Source: an uncultured Oceanospirillales bacterium (GTDB taxonomy: Bacteria > Pseudomonadota > Gammaproteobacteria > Pseudomonadales > Litorivicinaceae). From it: 17,806 bases of DNA. The stretch covers positions 1 through 17,806 of the forward strand of contig CAJXTO010000015.1 of assembly GCA_913061245.1 (NCBI GenBank). The letters are read 5' to 3'. A model generated the notes under the pieces. It saw nothing but the letters and a program-made list of their open reading frames with translations. It did no database searches and was not told where the DNA came from. Both the position numbers and the translations under genes were made by a program. Positions 7,516-15,874 of the stretch are shown here, in pieces (within the stretch, counting starts at the first letter, position 1; the number at the start of each line of letters is the position of its first letter).

Positions 7516-8124
7516 ATGAAATCACATGAGTATATTGAGAAGCGTCTTGGCCTCCTCGGAGCATTGATCATCGTTGTGATCAGCTTCGGTGGTCTCGCTG
7601 AAATCGTTCCACTGTTCCACATGTCAAAGACAACAACGCCGATCGAAGGCATGAAGCCTTGGTCTGCGTTACAACTGGAAGGTCGCGATATCTACATCCG
7701 CGAAGGCTGCCACGTTTGTCACACACAGATGGTTCGTCCATTTCGTGCTGAAACAGAGCGTTATGGCCACTATTCAGTTGCTGGTGAATCGGTGTGGGAG
7801 CGCCCGTTCCTTTGGGGTTCTAAACGAACCGGTCCTGATCTTGCGCGTCTAGGCGGCAAGTACTCAGACGACTGGCATCGTGCACACATGTACAACCCGC
7901 GTGATGTAGTCCCTGAATCGAACATGCCGTCATTCCCATGGCTATTCACCAAAACCCTTACTGGTGAAGACACAGCCCAAAAAATGCGCGTCATGCAAAC
8001 GCTCGGTGTTCCATACACGGATGAAGAAATTGAAGTCGCCCGTGAAACCGTTCACGGCAAAACTGAAATTGAAGCATTGATTGCATATTTGCAGGGCCTT
8101 GGCCTTGCCATGAAGGATCGATAA
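7516..8124 (+). CDS. ccoO: cbb3-type cytochrome c oxidase subunit II (monoheme cytochrome c)
   Basis: The 202-residue protein has one N-terminal membrane anchor (about 11-33) and a periplasmic cytochrome c domain. The heme-binding motif is CHVCH (65-69), and Met137 in SNMPSF is the likely axial ligand. It passes electrons from CcoP to the heme-copper centre of CcoN. Family features ALQLEGRDIYIREGC, MVRPF and ERYGHYS are present. The ATG at 7516 follows AAGGAG at 7504-7509 and starts MKSHEYIEKR. An in-frame upstream start inside ccoN would add 23 residues with no family match. The gap to ccoN is 10 bases, and ccoQ follows after three bases. Confidence 0.97.
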   Translation: MKSHEYIEKRLGLLGALIIVVISFGGLAEIVPLFHMSKTTTPIEGMKPWSALQLEGRDIYIREGCHVCHTQMVRPFRAETERYGHYSVAGESVWERPFLWGSKRTGPDLARLGGKYSDDWHRAHMYNPRDVVPESNMPSFPWLFTKTLTGEDTAQKMRVMQTLGVPYTDEEIEVARETVHGKTEIEALIAYLQGLGLAMKDR

Positions 8125-8127
8125 GGA

Positions 8128-8295
8128 ATGACGTATTACGACTGGCTCGGCGTTCTTAGCGTCATCATGTTAGTGATGTTTATCGGTATCGGTTGGTGGG
8201 CATATAGCCCGCGAAACAAAGCGCGCTTCGACGATGCTGCCAATTCGATTCTAGATGACGAACCGGTCGATACACCGAATGGAGATAAACACTGA
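8128..8295 (+). CDS. ccoQ: cbb3-type cytochrome c oxidase subunit CcoQ
   Basis: This small gene encodes 55 residues: MTYYDWLGVL, then a single hydrophobic helix (about 7-26), then WWAYSPRNKARFDDAAN and an acidic tail. This is the typical CcoQ (FixQ) layout, in which a membrane helix is followed by a basic/aromatic juxtamembrane patch ('Y-P-N-K-F-aa' style). CcoQ is reported to stabilise the assembled cbb3 complex. The ATG at 8128 is preceded by AAGGA overlapping the ccoO stop region. Its TGA at 8293-8295 overlaps the ccoP ATG by one base. The N-O-Q-P order makes the assignment firm despite its size. Confidence 0.95.
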   Translation: MTYYDWLGVLSVIMLVMFIGIGWWAYSPRNKARFDDAANSILDDEPVDTPNGDKH

Positions 8296-9209
8296 TGTTT
8301 AATGATTCACTACCGACCTTCTGGAGTATCTGGGTCGCAATTATCACGTTAATCGTGATCCTCGGATGTTTGTGGCTGGTTTTAGCTGTAAAAAAATCTG
8401 AGAAATACAAAGAAGAAACCGAACACACTGTCGGCCACGCGTTTGACGGTATTGAAGAATTCGATAACCCACTACCACGTTGGTGGTACATGAAGTTCCT
8501 AGGAACCATCGTGTTTGGCTTGGGTTACCTGGTTCTCTATCCAGGTCTCGGAAATTTCCAAGGCATCTTGAATTGGTCGTCAACTGGTCAGTGGCAAGAA
8601 GAAATGGCTGCAGCCGAAGTCAAATATGGACCCGTCTTCGCTGCGTTTGGCGAAAAATCCATCGAAGAACTTGCAAAAGACCCTGCCGCACTTGAAGTGG
8701 GTGGACGTCTGTTTGCGAATAACTGTGCTGTCTGTCACGGCTCGGGCGCCAAAGGCGCGTATGGCTTCCCAAATCTCACGGATGAAGATTGGCTGTACGG
8801 TGGATCTCCTGAAAAGATCAAAGAATCTTTGAACCTAGGCCGTATGGCGAATATGCCAGCATGGCAGGGAATCTTAGGTGATGCAGGAATTGAAGAGACA
8901 TCGCATTATGTGGTGAGCCTTTCTGGTCGCGCACATGACGAAGCCCTAGCAGCCAAAGGCCAGGCGCATTTCCAAACATACTGTGCGGCGTGTCATATGC
9001 CGACAGGTCAAGGTATGCAAATGCTTGGCGCACCGAACTTAACCGATGATGTTTGGCTCTATAAAGCACCAAATCTCACCGTACTTGAGTCTGTGAAGCA
9101 AACCTTACGTCACGGCCGACAGGGCGTGATGCCAGCGCAACTTCCACGTCTCGGTGAAGACAAAGTCCATCTGCTCACCGCATACGTCTACAGCCTAAGC
9201 CAGAAGTGA
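8295..9209 (+). CDS. ccoP: cbb3-type cytochrome c oxidase subunit III (diheme cytochrome c)
   Basis: The 304-residue protein accepts electrons from soluble cytochromes and passes them to CcoO. Two N-terminal membrane helices (about 10-32 and 67-86) flank the conserved EFDNPLPRWW segment. Two cytochrome c domains follow, with CAVCH (144-148) and CAACH (230-234). Met187 (ANMPAW) and Met279 (GVMPAQ) are probable axial ligands. The two-helix N-terminus matches the Pseudomonas-type CcoP rather than shorter single-helix forms. The ATG at 8295 overlaps the ccoQ stop as TGATG, indicating coupled translation. ccoG begins four bases after its stop. Confidence 0.97.
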   Translation: MFNDSLPTFWSIWVAIITLIVILGCLWLVLAVKKSEKYKEETEHTVGHAFDGIEEFDNPLPRWWYMKFLGTIVFGLGYLVLYPGLGNFQGILNWSSTGQWQEEMAAAEVKYGPVFAAFGEKSIEELAKDPAALEVGGRLFANNCAVCHGSGAKGAYGFPNLTDEDWLYGGSPEKIKESLNLGRMANMPAWQGILGDAGIEETSHYVVSLSGRAHDEALAAKGQAHFQTYCAACHMPTGQGMQMLGAPNLTDDVWLYKAPNLTVLESVKQTLRHGRQGVMPAQLPRLGEDKVHLLTAYVYSLSQK

Positions 9210-9213
9210 CCCG

Positions 9214-10638
9214 ATGAGCGACCGTATCCCAACGGTTGAGGGTCAAACAGATGCCGGTGAGCGCCTCGCTCATCGGCATACCCCAGCCTACCAAACTAAA
9301 CAAGGTGTCTATACACGAGGAACATCCGGATTTTTCCAGAATGTTCGTCTGACAGCAGGTCTCGTCATGCTGTTTATGTATTACCTGTTTCCTTGGCTGA
9401 ATTGGGGTGATCGCCAGATGGTCTGGTTTAATCTTCCAGACCGTCAGTTTTACGTATTCAACGCTACATTTTGGCCGCAAGACCTTGTTTTACTGTCCTG
9501 GCTTCTAATTATCTGTGCATTCGGTCTATTTTTTGTCACCGTCTTCGGTGGCCGCATTTGGTGCGGTTACACTTGCCCGCAGACCGTTTGGACCCAAATT
9601 TTCATGGCCATCGAACGTCATACTGAGGGAGAACGCAACGCGCGAATCAAACTCGATAAAGGCCCGATGACCCCTAGCAAGTTTAGAAAGAAACTGGCTA
9701 AACACACGCTATGGCTCGGCGTTGCTTGGGCGACCGGTTTTACATTTGTTGCGTATTTCATCCCCGCTCGGGAACTCGTGATTGATCACTGGACGGGGCA
9801 AGCATCCACTGCTGCCTATCTATGGATTGGTCTATTCACTGTCGGAACCTACCTGAATGCCGGATACATGCGGGAAAAAGTGTGTATTCACATGTGTCCG
9901 TACGCGCGTTTCCAATCGGTCATGTTCGACCAAGACACGCTAATCGTCGCTTACGACACCGAGCGTGGTGAACCTCGAGGTAGCCGCAAGCGAACAGGCG
10001 ATGCAGACAACTCACAAGGTGACTGTGTTGACTGCGGTCTATGCGTTCAAGTGTGTCCAACCGGAATCGATATCCGTGATGGCCTCCAGTACGAGTGCAT
10101 TCAATGTGCGCTCTGTATCGATGCTTGTAACTCCATCATGGACAAGATGAATTACGACCACGGACTTGTGCGTTACGCGACGGAACACGAACTCGACGGT
10201 GGCAAAACGCACTGGTTCCGGCCACGCCTGATTGGCTATGGCGCCGCCATGGTGATTATGTGTGTGGCGTTTGCCTATGCACTCACGCACCGAAGCACTG
10301 TAGAAGCCAAGGTCGCACGCGATCGTGGTGCCCTCTTCCACGAGACAAAAACAGGCGATATCGAAAATACCTATACATTGACGCTCTTCAATAAAACCTC
10401 GTTTAACGAAGTCTACGAAGTCAACTTTGAAGGCCATCCAAGCGCTCGCCTCATCGGTCCGGCAAGCCTCGAATTAGCCCCTGGACAAACACGCGTTCAG
10501 GTCTATCAAGTGCAAATTGCGCCGGATATGCTTGCAAACTCACGGTTACCGATCAGTTTTATTGTTGAACCGGCAAAGCACCCTGAAAATGAGGTTACAA
10601 TCGAATCTTCATTCATAGGTCCTGATCGTTGGAAATGA
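9214..10638 (+). CDS. ccoG: cbb3 oxidase assembly protein CcoG (FixG/RdxA family)
   Basis: The 474-residue membrane iron-sulfur protein helps assemble cbb3 oxidase; in Rhodobacter the family acts in reducing Cu(II) for delivery. Cysteine pairs lie at 117/121 (CGYTCPQTVW) and 224/228 (CIHMCPY). Two ferredoxin-like clusters use CVDCGLCVQVCP (271-282) and CIQCALCIDAC (295-305). Membrane helices are visible near 46-62, 90-112, 165-183, 200-217 and 338-358, followed by a C-terminal Ig-like periplasmic domain. The ATG at 9214 comes four bases after ccoP. The TGA overlaps the ccoH ATG by four bases. Confidence 0.96.
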   Translation: MSDRIPTVEGQTDAGERLAHRHTPAYQTKQGVYTRGTSGFFQNVRLTAGLVMLFMYYLFPWLNWGDRQMVWFNLPDRQFYVFNATFWPQDLVLLSWLLIICAFGLFFVTVFGGRIWCGYTCPQTVWTQIFMAIERHTEGERNARIKLDKGPMTPSKFRKKLAKHTLWLGVAWATGFTFVAYFIPARELVIDHWTGQASTAAYLWIGLFTVGTYLNAGYMREKVCIHMCPYARFQSVMFDQDTLIVAYDTERGEPRGSRKRTGDADNSQGDCVDCGLCVQVCPTGIDIRDGLQYECIQCALCIDACNSIMDKMNYDHGLVRYATEHELDGGKTHWFRPRLIGYGAAMVIMCVAFAYALTHRSTVEAKVARDRGALFHETKTGDIENTYTLTLFNKTSFNEVYEVNFEGHPSARLIGPASLELAPGQTRVQVYQVQIAPDMLANSRLPISFIVEPAKHPENEVTIESSFIGPDRWK

Positions 10639-11126
10639 ACAAACCAAATCCTTGGTACAAAGAACCATGGCCCTGGTTCTTCCTAGCTCCAATCGTTGCA
10701 TCGATGATTGTGGGATTCAGTATGCTTGGTGTCGCTATCGATACCAATGATGGTCTTGTTACTGACGATTACTATCGCCAAGGAGTTCTCTACAACGAGA
10801 ACCTTGAGCGTGACGAAAAAGCAAAAGAACTAGGCATTACCGGAGCACTCACGATGGATGAGTTAACCGGCGATGTGCTACTGACGATCGATTTTGGCCA
10901 AGCTGAGCCTGTCGCAACAATTGATGGTGCTTTTCGGTCTCCGACACGGGCACGTGATGACATCCTGTTTAACTTAGAAGCGGTCAGACCGGGTTTCTAT
11001 ATCGCATCGATTCCGTCGATGGCTCCTGGTCCGCGTAATCTGGAATTGGTTGCACCAGATAACTCTTGGCGCATTACGTCCAGGGTTCTGTTGCCACTGA
11101 AAGAGCCATTGAGCGTTGCCCCCTAG
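10635..11126 (+). CDS. ccoH: cbb3 oxidase assembly protein CcoH (FixH family)
   Basis: The 163-residue protein has the FixH pattern: a proline/tryptophan-rich start (NPWYKEPWPWFFLAP), one membrane helix (about 14-36), the family signature TDDYYRQG (43-50) and a periplasmic beta-rich domain. CcoH is needed for cbb3 assembly or stability and associates with the oxidase in other bacteria. The ATG at 10635 overlaps the ccoG stop (ATGA). A TTG two codons upstream is less likely. Its stop lies inside the ccoI start region, giving an 11-base overlap. Confidence 0.94.
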   Translation: MNKPNPWYKEPWPWFFLAPIVASMIVGFSMLGVAIDTNDGLVTDDYYRQGVLYNENLERDEKAKELGITGALTMDELTGDVLLTIDFGQAEPVATIDGAFRSPTRARDDILFNLEAVRPGFYIASIPSMAPGPRNLELVAPDNSWRITSRVLLPLKEPLSVAP

Positions 11127-13479
11127 CGAACAACGTTGCTTCCACTGCGGAGACCTTTGTCCCGCTGATGAAACCATTCAACGTACAGTTGAAGGTCAAG
11201 AACAGTTTTTGTGCTGTCACGGCTGCGCAGGAGCAGTTGATTGGATTCAGGCACAAGGGCTTTCATCGTTTTACCAATATCGCGATACCACCGCGCCGAA
11301 ACCCGAACAACAAACCCACTGGTCGCTTTTTGATAATCGTGAATTTTTAGAACAGCACACGATCGCACTGCAAGATGGCGTTCTTGAAATCGAACTTTCA
11401 ATTCCGCAAATCCGCTGTGCAGCTTGCACATGGCTACTCGAACGTGTTCTCGAGGCAACCCATGGCATTGTGGCAAGTCATGCTCATTTAGGGCGCCAAA
11501 CACTCACCATTCGATGGGACCCCAATGAGGCAAGTCTTGCAGCGGTCCTAGGGCAGATAGATCAACTGGGTTATACCGCCACGTTATTGACCGATGAGTC
11601 AGCCTATCAAGCGCGGAAAACCGAACGCAGACAAATTATCAAACGGATCGGTATCGCAGCGATCGGCTCAATGCAGGTCATGATGGTCGCAACAGCGCTT
11701 TACGTCGGCGAGGCATCATTCATCGATGAGGATCAACGTAGCTTTCTCCGTTGGATCTCATTGCTGATGTCGATTCCAGTCATGCTGTATTCGGCTCAAC
11801 CATTTTTTACCGGCGCAATACGCGATTTAAGAAATAAAAACTTAGGCATGGACGTGCCTGTCGCAATCGCCCTATCACTGGCTTGGATAGCGTCGATTAT
11901 TGCCACGCTAACAGGGCTTGGAGAGGTTTATTTCGATTCAGTCGCCATGTTCACTCTCTTCCTTCTCACCGGGCGCTTCTTAGAGCTGAGAGCGCGCCAT
12001 CAGGTGCTCGATACGCCCGTGGAGTCGCGACCAATGCCACTCACCCTCGCCCGCTCTCGAGGCGATGGTCAATTTGAACAGACTCCTGTCTCTGCGTTGA
12101 AGCCTGGCGACCTTATCCAACTTGGTGCTGGGCAACAAACTCCTGTGGATCTCGCGTTGGTATCTCATGCTGCGTCCGTCGATACGCAAGCATTGACTGG
12201 CGAATTTGAGCCCGTTGCAATTCATTCAGGCGATGAAATTCTCGCCGGTTCAGTCAATGGTTCAAGCGTGATCGAAGCGCGAGTTCTGAGGATTGGGAAA
12301 AATGCATTTCTTGGCCGCTTGGAGCATCTTGCACGACAGGCCGAAACCGTTGAGACCCCAGAGTCGCGTTGGATCGAACCGCTGATCCGTTGGTTTATAG
12401 CGTCAGTCCTCACGCTTTCGGCAATAACATTCGCACTCTGGTGGTCAACAGACCCGGAGCTTGCATTTGAACATGCACTCTCTGTCTTAGTCGTCACCTG
12501 TCCTTGCGCTTTATCACTCGCGATTCCAACGGCCTGGACTGTCACGATTCGGCGTTTAAGACGTATGGGTATTTTGTTACTCAACCCGACCCATTTACTT
12601 GCCTTCGCGCGCTCGAACCAATGGCTATTTGATAAAACAGGCACTCTGACCGAAGGTCAGTTTCAGCGGCTCGCCGCCAACCCTCTAGCAGATATTGATA
12701 AGGATCTAGCGCTTTCGATTTTAAGCGGTCTAGAGCAGGGAACCGCGCATCCGATCGCTCGTGCATTTGCCGACATCCCTCCTGCACGAGTCGAGAACAT
12801 TACCCATATCCCTGGCAAAGGCATTCATGGGTCATTCGATGGGCATGAATACGAGGTTCGACAATCAACACCTAACGAAATGGATCAAGAGTTTGATCAA
12901 GCGCTACAAATTACGTTAGTTCGAGAAGGACAGGCACTCTTAAATGTTGCCCTTGATGACACCATTCGCTCAGACGCAGCCAAAACGATCTCGCAATTAA
13001 AAGAGCTTGGTATCCGAGTCACACTTCTGAGCGGGGATCGAAATGAGCGCGTACAGTCTGTCGCAAAAACGCTTGGAATTGATCATGCGCTCGGCCAACT
13101 GCGTCCAGAACAAAAGCTCGCGCACTTAAACGACGTCACTGAATCCTCAGTCATGATCGGTGACGGCTTGAACGATGCTCCTGTTCTCGCTGCCGCCAAT
13201 GGCAGTGTGACTTTTGCGCAAGCATCCGATCTCACTCGGCTTTCAGCAGGTGCCGTTTTGTTATCCCCGGAACTCAAAAGCTTGATTAGGCTCAGAGACA
13301 CAGCGCAAAAAACGACCCAAATCATCCGCCAGAGCTTGTTCTGGGTTTTAGTCTACAACCTGATCGCGGTACCCTTTGCTATGGCTGGTTTCGTGCCGCC
13401 CTGGCTTGCTGCGATTGGTATGTCGGCATCGAGCCTTTTCGTCATTACTAATGCATTAAGGCTCAATCGGATTTCATGA
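11116..13479 (+). CDS. ccoI: Copper-transporting P1B-type ATPase for cbb3 biogenesis
   Basis: The 787-residue ATP-driven pump exports copper across the inner membrane for CuB insertion into CcoN. It has an N-terminal cysteine-rich zinc-ribbon-like region (CFHC 8-11, CCHGC 33-37), a heavy-metal-associated domain (CAAC 101-104), the TGE actuator loop (361-363), the CPC metal site in the membrane (462-464), the phosphorylated Asp506 in DKTGTLT, the HP motif (545-546) and GDGLNDAPV (682-690). The two-part N-terminus is typical of CcoI/FixI (CopA2 type, slow export). The start is TTG at 11116. An in-frame stop lies two codons upstream and no ATG or GTG precedes CFHC. It overlaps ccoH by 11 bases and ccoS by four. 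Confidence 0.97.
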   Translation: MPPSEQRCFHCGDLCPADETIQRTVEGQEQFLCCHGCAGAVDWIQAQGLSSFYQYRDTTAPKPEQQTHWSLFDNREFLEQHTIALQDGVLEIELSIPQIRCAACTWLLERVLEATHGIVASHAHLGRQTLTIRWDPNEASLAAVLGQIDQLGYTATLLTDESAYQARKTERRQIIKRIGIAAIGSMQVMMVATALYVGEASFIDEDQRSFLRWISLLMSIPVMLYSAQPFFTGAIRDLRNKNLGMDVPVAIALSLAWIASIIATLTGLGEVYFDSVAMFTLFLLTGRFLELRARHQVLDTPVESRPMPLTLARSRGDGQFEQTPVSALKPGDLIQLGAGQQTPVDLALVSHAASVDTQALTGEFEPVAIHSGDEILAGSVNGSSVIEARVLRIGKNAFLGRLEHLARQAETVETPESRWIEPLIRWFIASVLTLSAITFALWWSTDPELAFEHALSVLVVTCPCALSLAIPTAWTVTIRRLRRMGILLLNPTHLLAFARSNQWLFDKTGTLTEGQFQRLAANPLADIDKDLALSILSGLEQGTAHPIARAFADIPPARVENITHIPGKGIHGSFDGHEYEVRQSTPNEMDQEFDQALQITLVREGQALLNVALDDTIRSDAAKTISQLKELGIRVTLLSGDRNERVQSVAKTLGIDHALGQLRPEQKLAHLNDVTESSVMIGDGLNDAPVLAAANGSVTFAQASDLTRLSAGAVLLSPELKSLIRLRDTAQKTTQIIRQSLFWVLVYNLIAVPFAMAGFVPPWLAAIGMSASSLFVITNALRLNRIS

Positions 13480-13673
13480 ACGCAATCTACGCTCTTATCC
13501 CGCTCTCAATCATCCTACTAGCACTCGCGATTTGGGCTTTTAATTGGGCTGTTAAAAGTAAGCAGTTCGATGATCTCGAGCGCTCAGGGTCTGACATTCT
13601 TTTTGATGACGATGACGAATTGCACACACGTGCAATCGAAGAAGAGCGTAAGCGACGCAAGTCTGATGATTAA
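13476..13673 (+). CDS. ccoS: cbb3-type oxidase assembly protein CcoS
   Basis: The 65-residue protein has one N-terminal membrane helix (about 4-26), the FNWAVKSKQFDDLE segment and an acidic DILFDDDDE patch, the usual CcoS (FixS) layout. In Rhodobacter, CcoS is needed for cofactor insertion into CcoN. The ATG at 13476 overlaps the ccoI TGA by four bases. It completes a ccoGHIS set directly behind ccoNOQP. Confidence 0.95.
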   Translation: MNAIYALIPLSIILLALAIWAFNWAVKSKQFDDLERSGSDILFDDDDELHTRAIEEERKRRKSDD

Positions 13674-14361
13674 CCAACTCTGTACCGATCCGATCGGAGC
13701 AGGAGCTGCATTTCTCATCGGATTATTTGGTTCTGCCCACTGCTTAGTCATGTGCGGCGGTATTACTGCAGCATTCAGTCTGTCAATTCCTGAAAAAGAC
13801 CGCCAAGGTTTTCGGTTTTGGACACTGATCACAAGTGCCTCTTTTGGGCGTGTCGTTTCATACACAGTACTCGGGGTTCTATTTGGTCTCCTCGGCGGAT
13901 GGCTTCGCGGTGATCATGAAATCTTTATCGTCCTGTTCAGACTCTTCGCCGGAATCGTTTTAATTCTAATGGGTCTCTGGATCAGTAACTTGTGGCGAGG
14001 CGTTCAGGCAATTGAGCACATCGGTGACCGGTACGTTACCCCTCTCGTCCATAAACTTCGCTCAAAAGCGTCTCCAGACACGCTAAGACATGCTTTCCAA
14101 TACGGACTCGCTTGGGGTTTCCTACCCTGTGGATTGGTGTACTCAGCACTTTTATGGTCCGCATCAACCGCACATGCAGGCCAAGCAGGCACACAAATGT
14201 TTTTATTTGGGCTCGGCACTCTGCCCGGGATCTTGGGTGCAGGCTATTTAAGTGCACATGTGAGTTTTGCTTTGAAGAGCAATCTATTTAGACAGTTCTC
14301 TGGTGCACTCGTCATGCTTTATGGGGTTTGGACAATCGCACCACTTGTTTGGATGATCTGA
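13666..14361 (+). CDS. TauE/SafE (DsbD_2-like) membrane protein linked to cbb3 biogenesis
   Basis: The 231-residue protein has about six membrane segments. Conserved features are GLFGSAHCLVMCGG (19-32), with His25, Cys26, Met29 and Cys30, and GFLPCGLVYSALLWS (151-165), with Cys155. This pattern belongs to the family annotated as sulfite exporter TauE/SafE or DsbD_2 transmembrane proteins. Similar genes follow ccoS in Pseudomonas and relatives, so sulfite export is probably not the role. Copper or thiol handling for the oxidase is more plausible, but this is inference. The ATG at 13666 overlaps ccoS by eight bases. The longer frame from 13570 runs through ccoS and has no family match before this start. 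Its last 43 bases overlap the convergent ttcA. Confidence 0.88.
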   Translation: MINQLCTDPIGAGAAFLIGLFGSAHCLVMCGGITAAFSLSIPEKDRQGFRFWTLITSASFGRVVSYTVLGVLFGLLGGWLRGDHEIFIVLFRLFAGIVLILMGLWISNLWRGVQAIEHIGDRYVTPLVHKLRSKASPDTLRHAFQYGLAWGFLPCGLVYSALLWSASTAHAGQAGTQMFLFGLGTLPGILGAGYLSAHVSFALKSNLFRQFSGALVMLYGVWTIAPLVWMI

Positions 14362-15266
14362 GCATCATTTGTTTGCTCTTCGACCCATGGATTGAGTTCG
14401 GCTTCGGCCAATGCTTCACGAATCTCAGACGCATCCTCGAGAGGATTCTCAGCACGAAATGCCAACAGCGCATCTGGGCTCGGACTATCAAAAGGATGCA
14501 GCCCCGTGTCCATCAAGTGGGATGGCACCACATTCTGCAAACCACGAAATAGATTTTCAACGCGCCCTGGGTAGCGTTTCTCCCAATCGGCGATCATGGC
14601 TTTGATTTCCGCGCGCTTTAAATTTGGCTGAGAGCCGCAGAGATTACACGGAATGATCGGATAGCGTTGATCCTCAGCAAACTGTGCCAGATCAGACTCT
14701 TTGCAATAGGCAAGCGGTCGAATGACAACATACCGCCCGTCATCTGAGACAAGTTTAGGTGGCATGGTCTTCATTTTCGATCCGAAGAACAAATTCAGAA
14801 ATAGGGTTTCAACAATGTCATCACGATGGTGCCCTAAGGCAATCTTAGTCACGCCATTCGCTTCGGCAAATCCATAGAGTGTTCCGCGACGAAGCCGTGA
14901 ACATAACGCGCACGTCGTTTTCCCTTCAGGAACCACTCGCTTCACCGTTGAATAGGTGTCGCGCTCGATCACATAAAATGGAATGTCTTTCGTTGCCATG
15001 TAGTCGGGCAATACATGCTCTGGGAATCCAGGTTGCTTTTGATCAAGATTCACAGCAATTAAATCAAATGACACAGGCGCTGACTTTCTCAACGAGATCA
15101 ACATATCGAGTAATGCGTAACTGTCTTTACCACCGGATAGACAGACCATGACCTTATCGCCCTCTTCGATCATCCGATAGTCTCCTATCGCTTGACCGGT
15201 CAGTCGTCTCAATCGTTGTTGGCGTTTTGCTCGCTCAAACGCCTTGGGGTCATTTGATCGTGTCAT
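14319..15266 (-). CDS. ttcA: tRNA 2-thiocytidine biosynthesis protein TtcA
   Basis: The 315-residue enzyme makes 2-thiocytidine at position 32 of certain tRNAs in an ATP-dependent reaction using an iron-sulfur cluster. The PP-loop is SGGKDS (44-49). Two CxxC pairs, CALC (119-122) and CNLC (207-210), supply the cluster cysteines. LGHHRDDIVETLFLNLFFG and MPPKLVSDDG are further TtcA hallmarks. The ATG at 15266 overlaps the upstream exonuclease stop by four bases, so it is the last gene of a three-gene group. The C-terminal tail after about residue 290 looks unconserved, and its final codons overlap the TauE-like gene on the other strand. Confidence 0.96.
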   Translation of the reverse strand: MTRSNDPKAFERAKRQQRLRRLTGQAIGDYRMIEEGDKVMVCLSGGKDSYALLDMLISLRKSAPVSFDLIAVNLDQKQPGFPEHVLPDYMATKDIPFYVIERDTYSTVKRVVPEGKTTCALCSRLRRGTLYGFAEANGVTKIALGHHRDDIVETLFLNLFFGSKMKTMPPKLVSDDGRYVVIRPLAYCKESDLAQFAEDQRYPIIPCNLCGSQPNLKRAEIKAMIADWEKRYPGRVENLFRGLQNVVPSHLMDTGLHPFDSPSPDALLAFRAENPLEDASEIREALAEAELNPWVEEQTNDAQIIQTSGAIVQTP

Positions 15267-15874
15267 CGGCTCCGCTTTAATTTGACATAGGCCATCGCCA
15301 CCGTTGTCGCATCGCCGAGTGCAGTATGTCGTCCAAACACCGGAACATGCAGATCATCAATAATCTCTTCAAATCCGAGGTGTGGAACCGCATCAGGGCG
15401 CTTACTAACAACAGCCTTTCGATAGACATCAGCAAACTCAATAATTTGGTTTGGTAATGAAAAACCGAGCAGCGGCTTGGTGTAGCGATCCAAAAATTTT
15501 AAATCGAATTGAATATTGTAACCGAGGATCGGCCGATTCCCGATAAATTCAATCATCGCCATGACAGCTGTCTCTATGGCTACTGCGTCGTCCAGATCAA
15601 CTTTTCTGATGCGATGGACCCGGATGGCGTCTTCAGACAACCATTCGCCATGATCAATCATGGCTTCAAACGCGTCGCCAGTCTTGACCTTGTTCCCATC
15701 AATCTTGACAGCACCAATTGAAACAATGTGGTCATTCTTCGTATCTAGGCCAGTCATCTCACAATCGAGAGAGACAATTTCAGAACCTGCGTAAGGCTCA
15801 AATAGTCCTTTAAAGTCAGAATCCCGATTTTTAAAGCGATCGGCCAAGCGTTTCAGCGTTCGCGTTAGCATCAT
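15263..15874 (-). CDS. DEDDh-family 3'-5' exonuclease (DNA polymerase III epsilon-like)
   Basis: The 203-residue protein contains the exonuclease fold with all five catalytic residues: Asp37 and Glu39 (SLDCEMTGLD), Asp124 (YNIQFDLKFLD), and His183 and Asp188 (GRHTALGDATTVA). It resembles the standalone epsilon-like exonucleases found next to DUF294/CBS proteins rather than DnaQ itself, since there is no C-terminal polymerase-binding extension. The substrate (DNA, RNA or small oligonucleotides) cannot be told. The start is one of two adjacent ATGs (15874 or 15871); the first directly abuts the upstream gene's TAA. It overlaps ttcA by four bases. Confidence 0.9.
   Translation of the reverse strand: MMLTRTLKRLADRFKNRDSDFKGLFEPYAGSEIVSLDCEMTGLDTKNDHIVSIGAVKIDGNKVKTGDAFEAMIDHGEWLSEDAIRVHRIRKVDLDDAVAIETAVMAMIEFIGNRPILGYNIQFDLKFLDRYTKPLLGFSLPNQIIEFADVYRKAVVSKRPDAVPHLGFEEIIDDLHVPVFGRHTALGDATTVAMAYVKLKRSR

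Noticed and set aside
7194..7652. 152-codon minus-strand frame across the ccoN-ccoO junction
   Set aside because: It is antisense to two firmly identified genes and shows no family features.
10039..10437. 132-codon minus-strand frame inside ccoG
   Set aside because: It is antisense to conserved ferredoxin-motif codons, with no recognisable product.
12222..12644. 140-codon minus-strand frame inside ccoI
   Set aside because: It is the antisense shadow of the P-type ATPase, with low-complexity translation and no ribosome-binding site seen.
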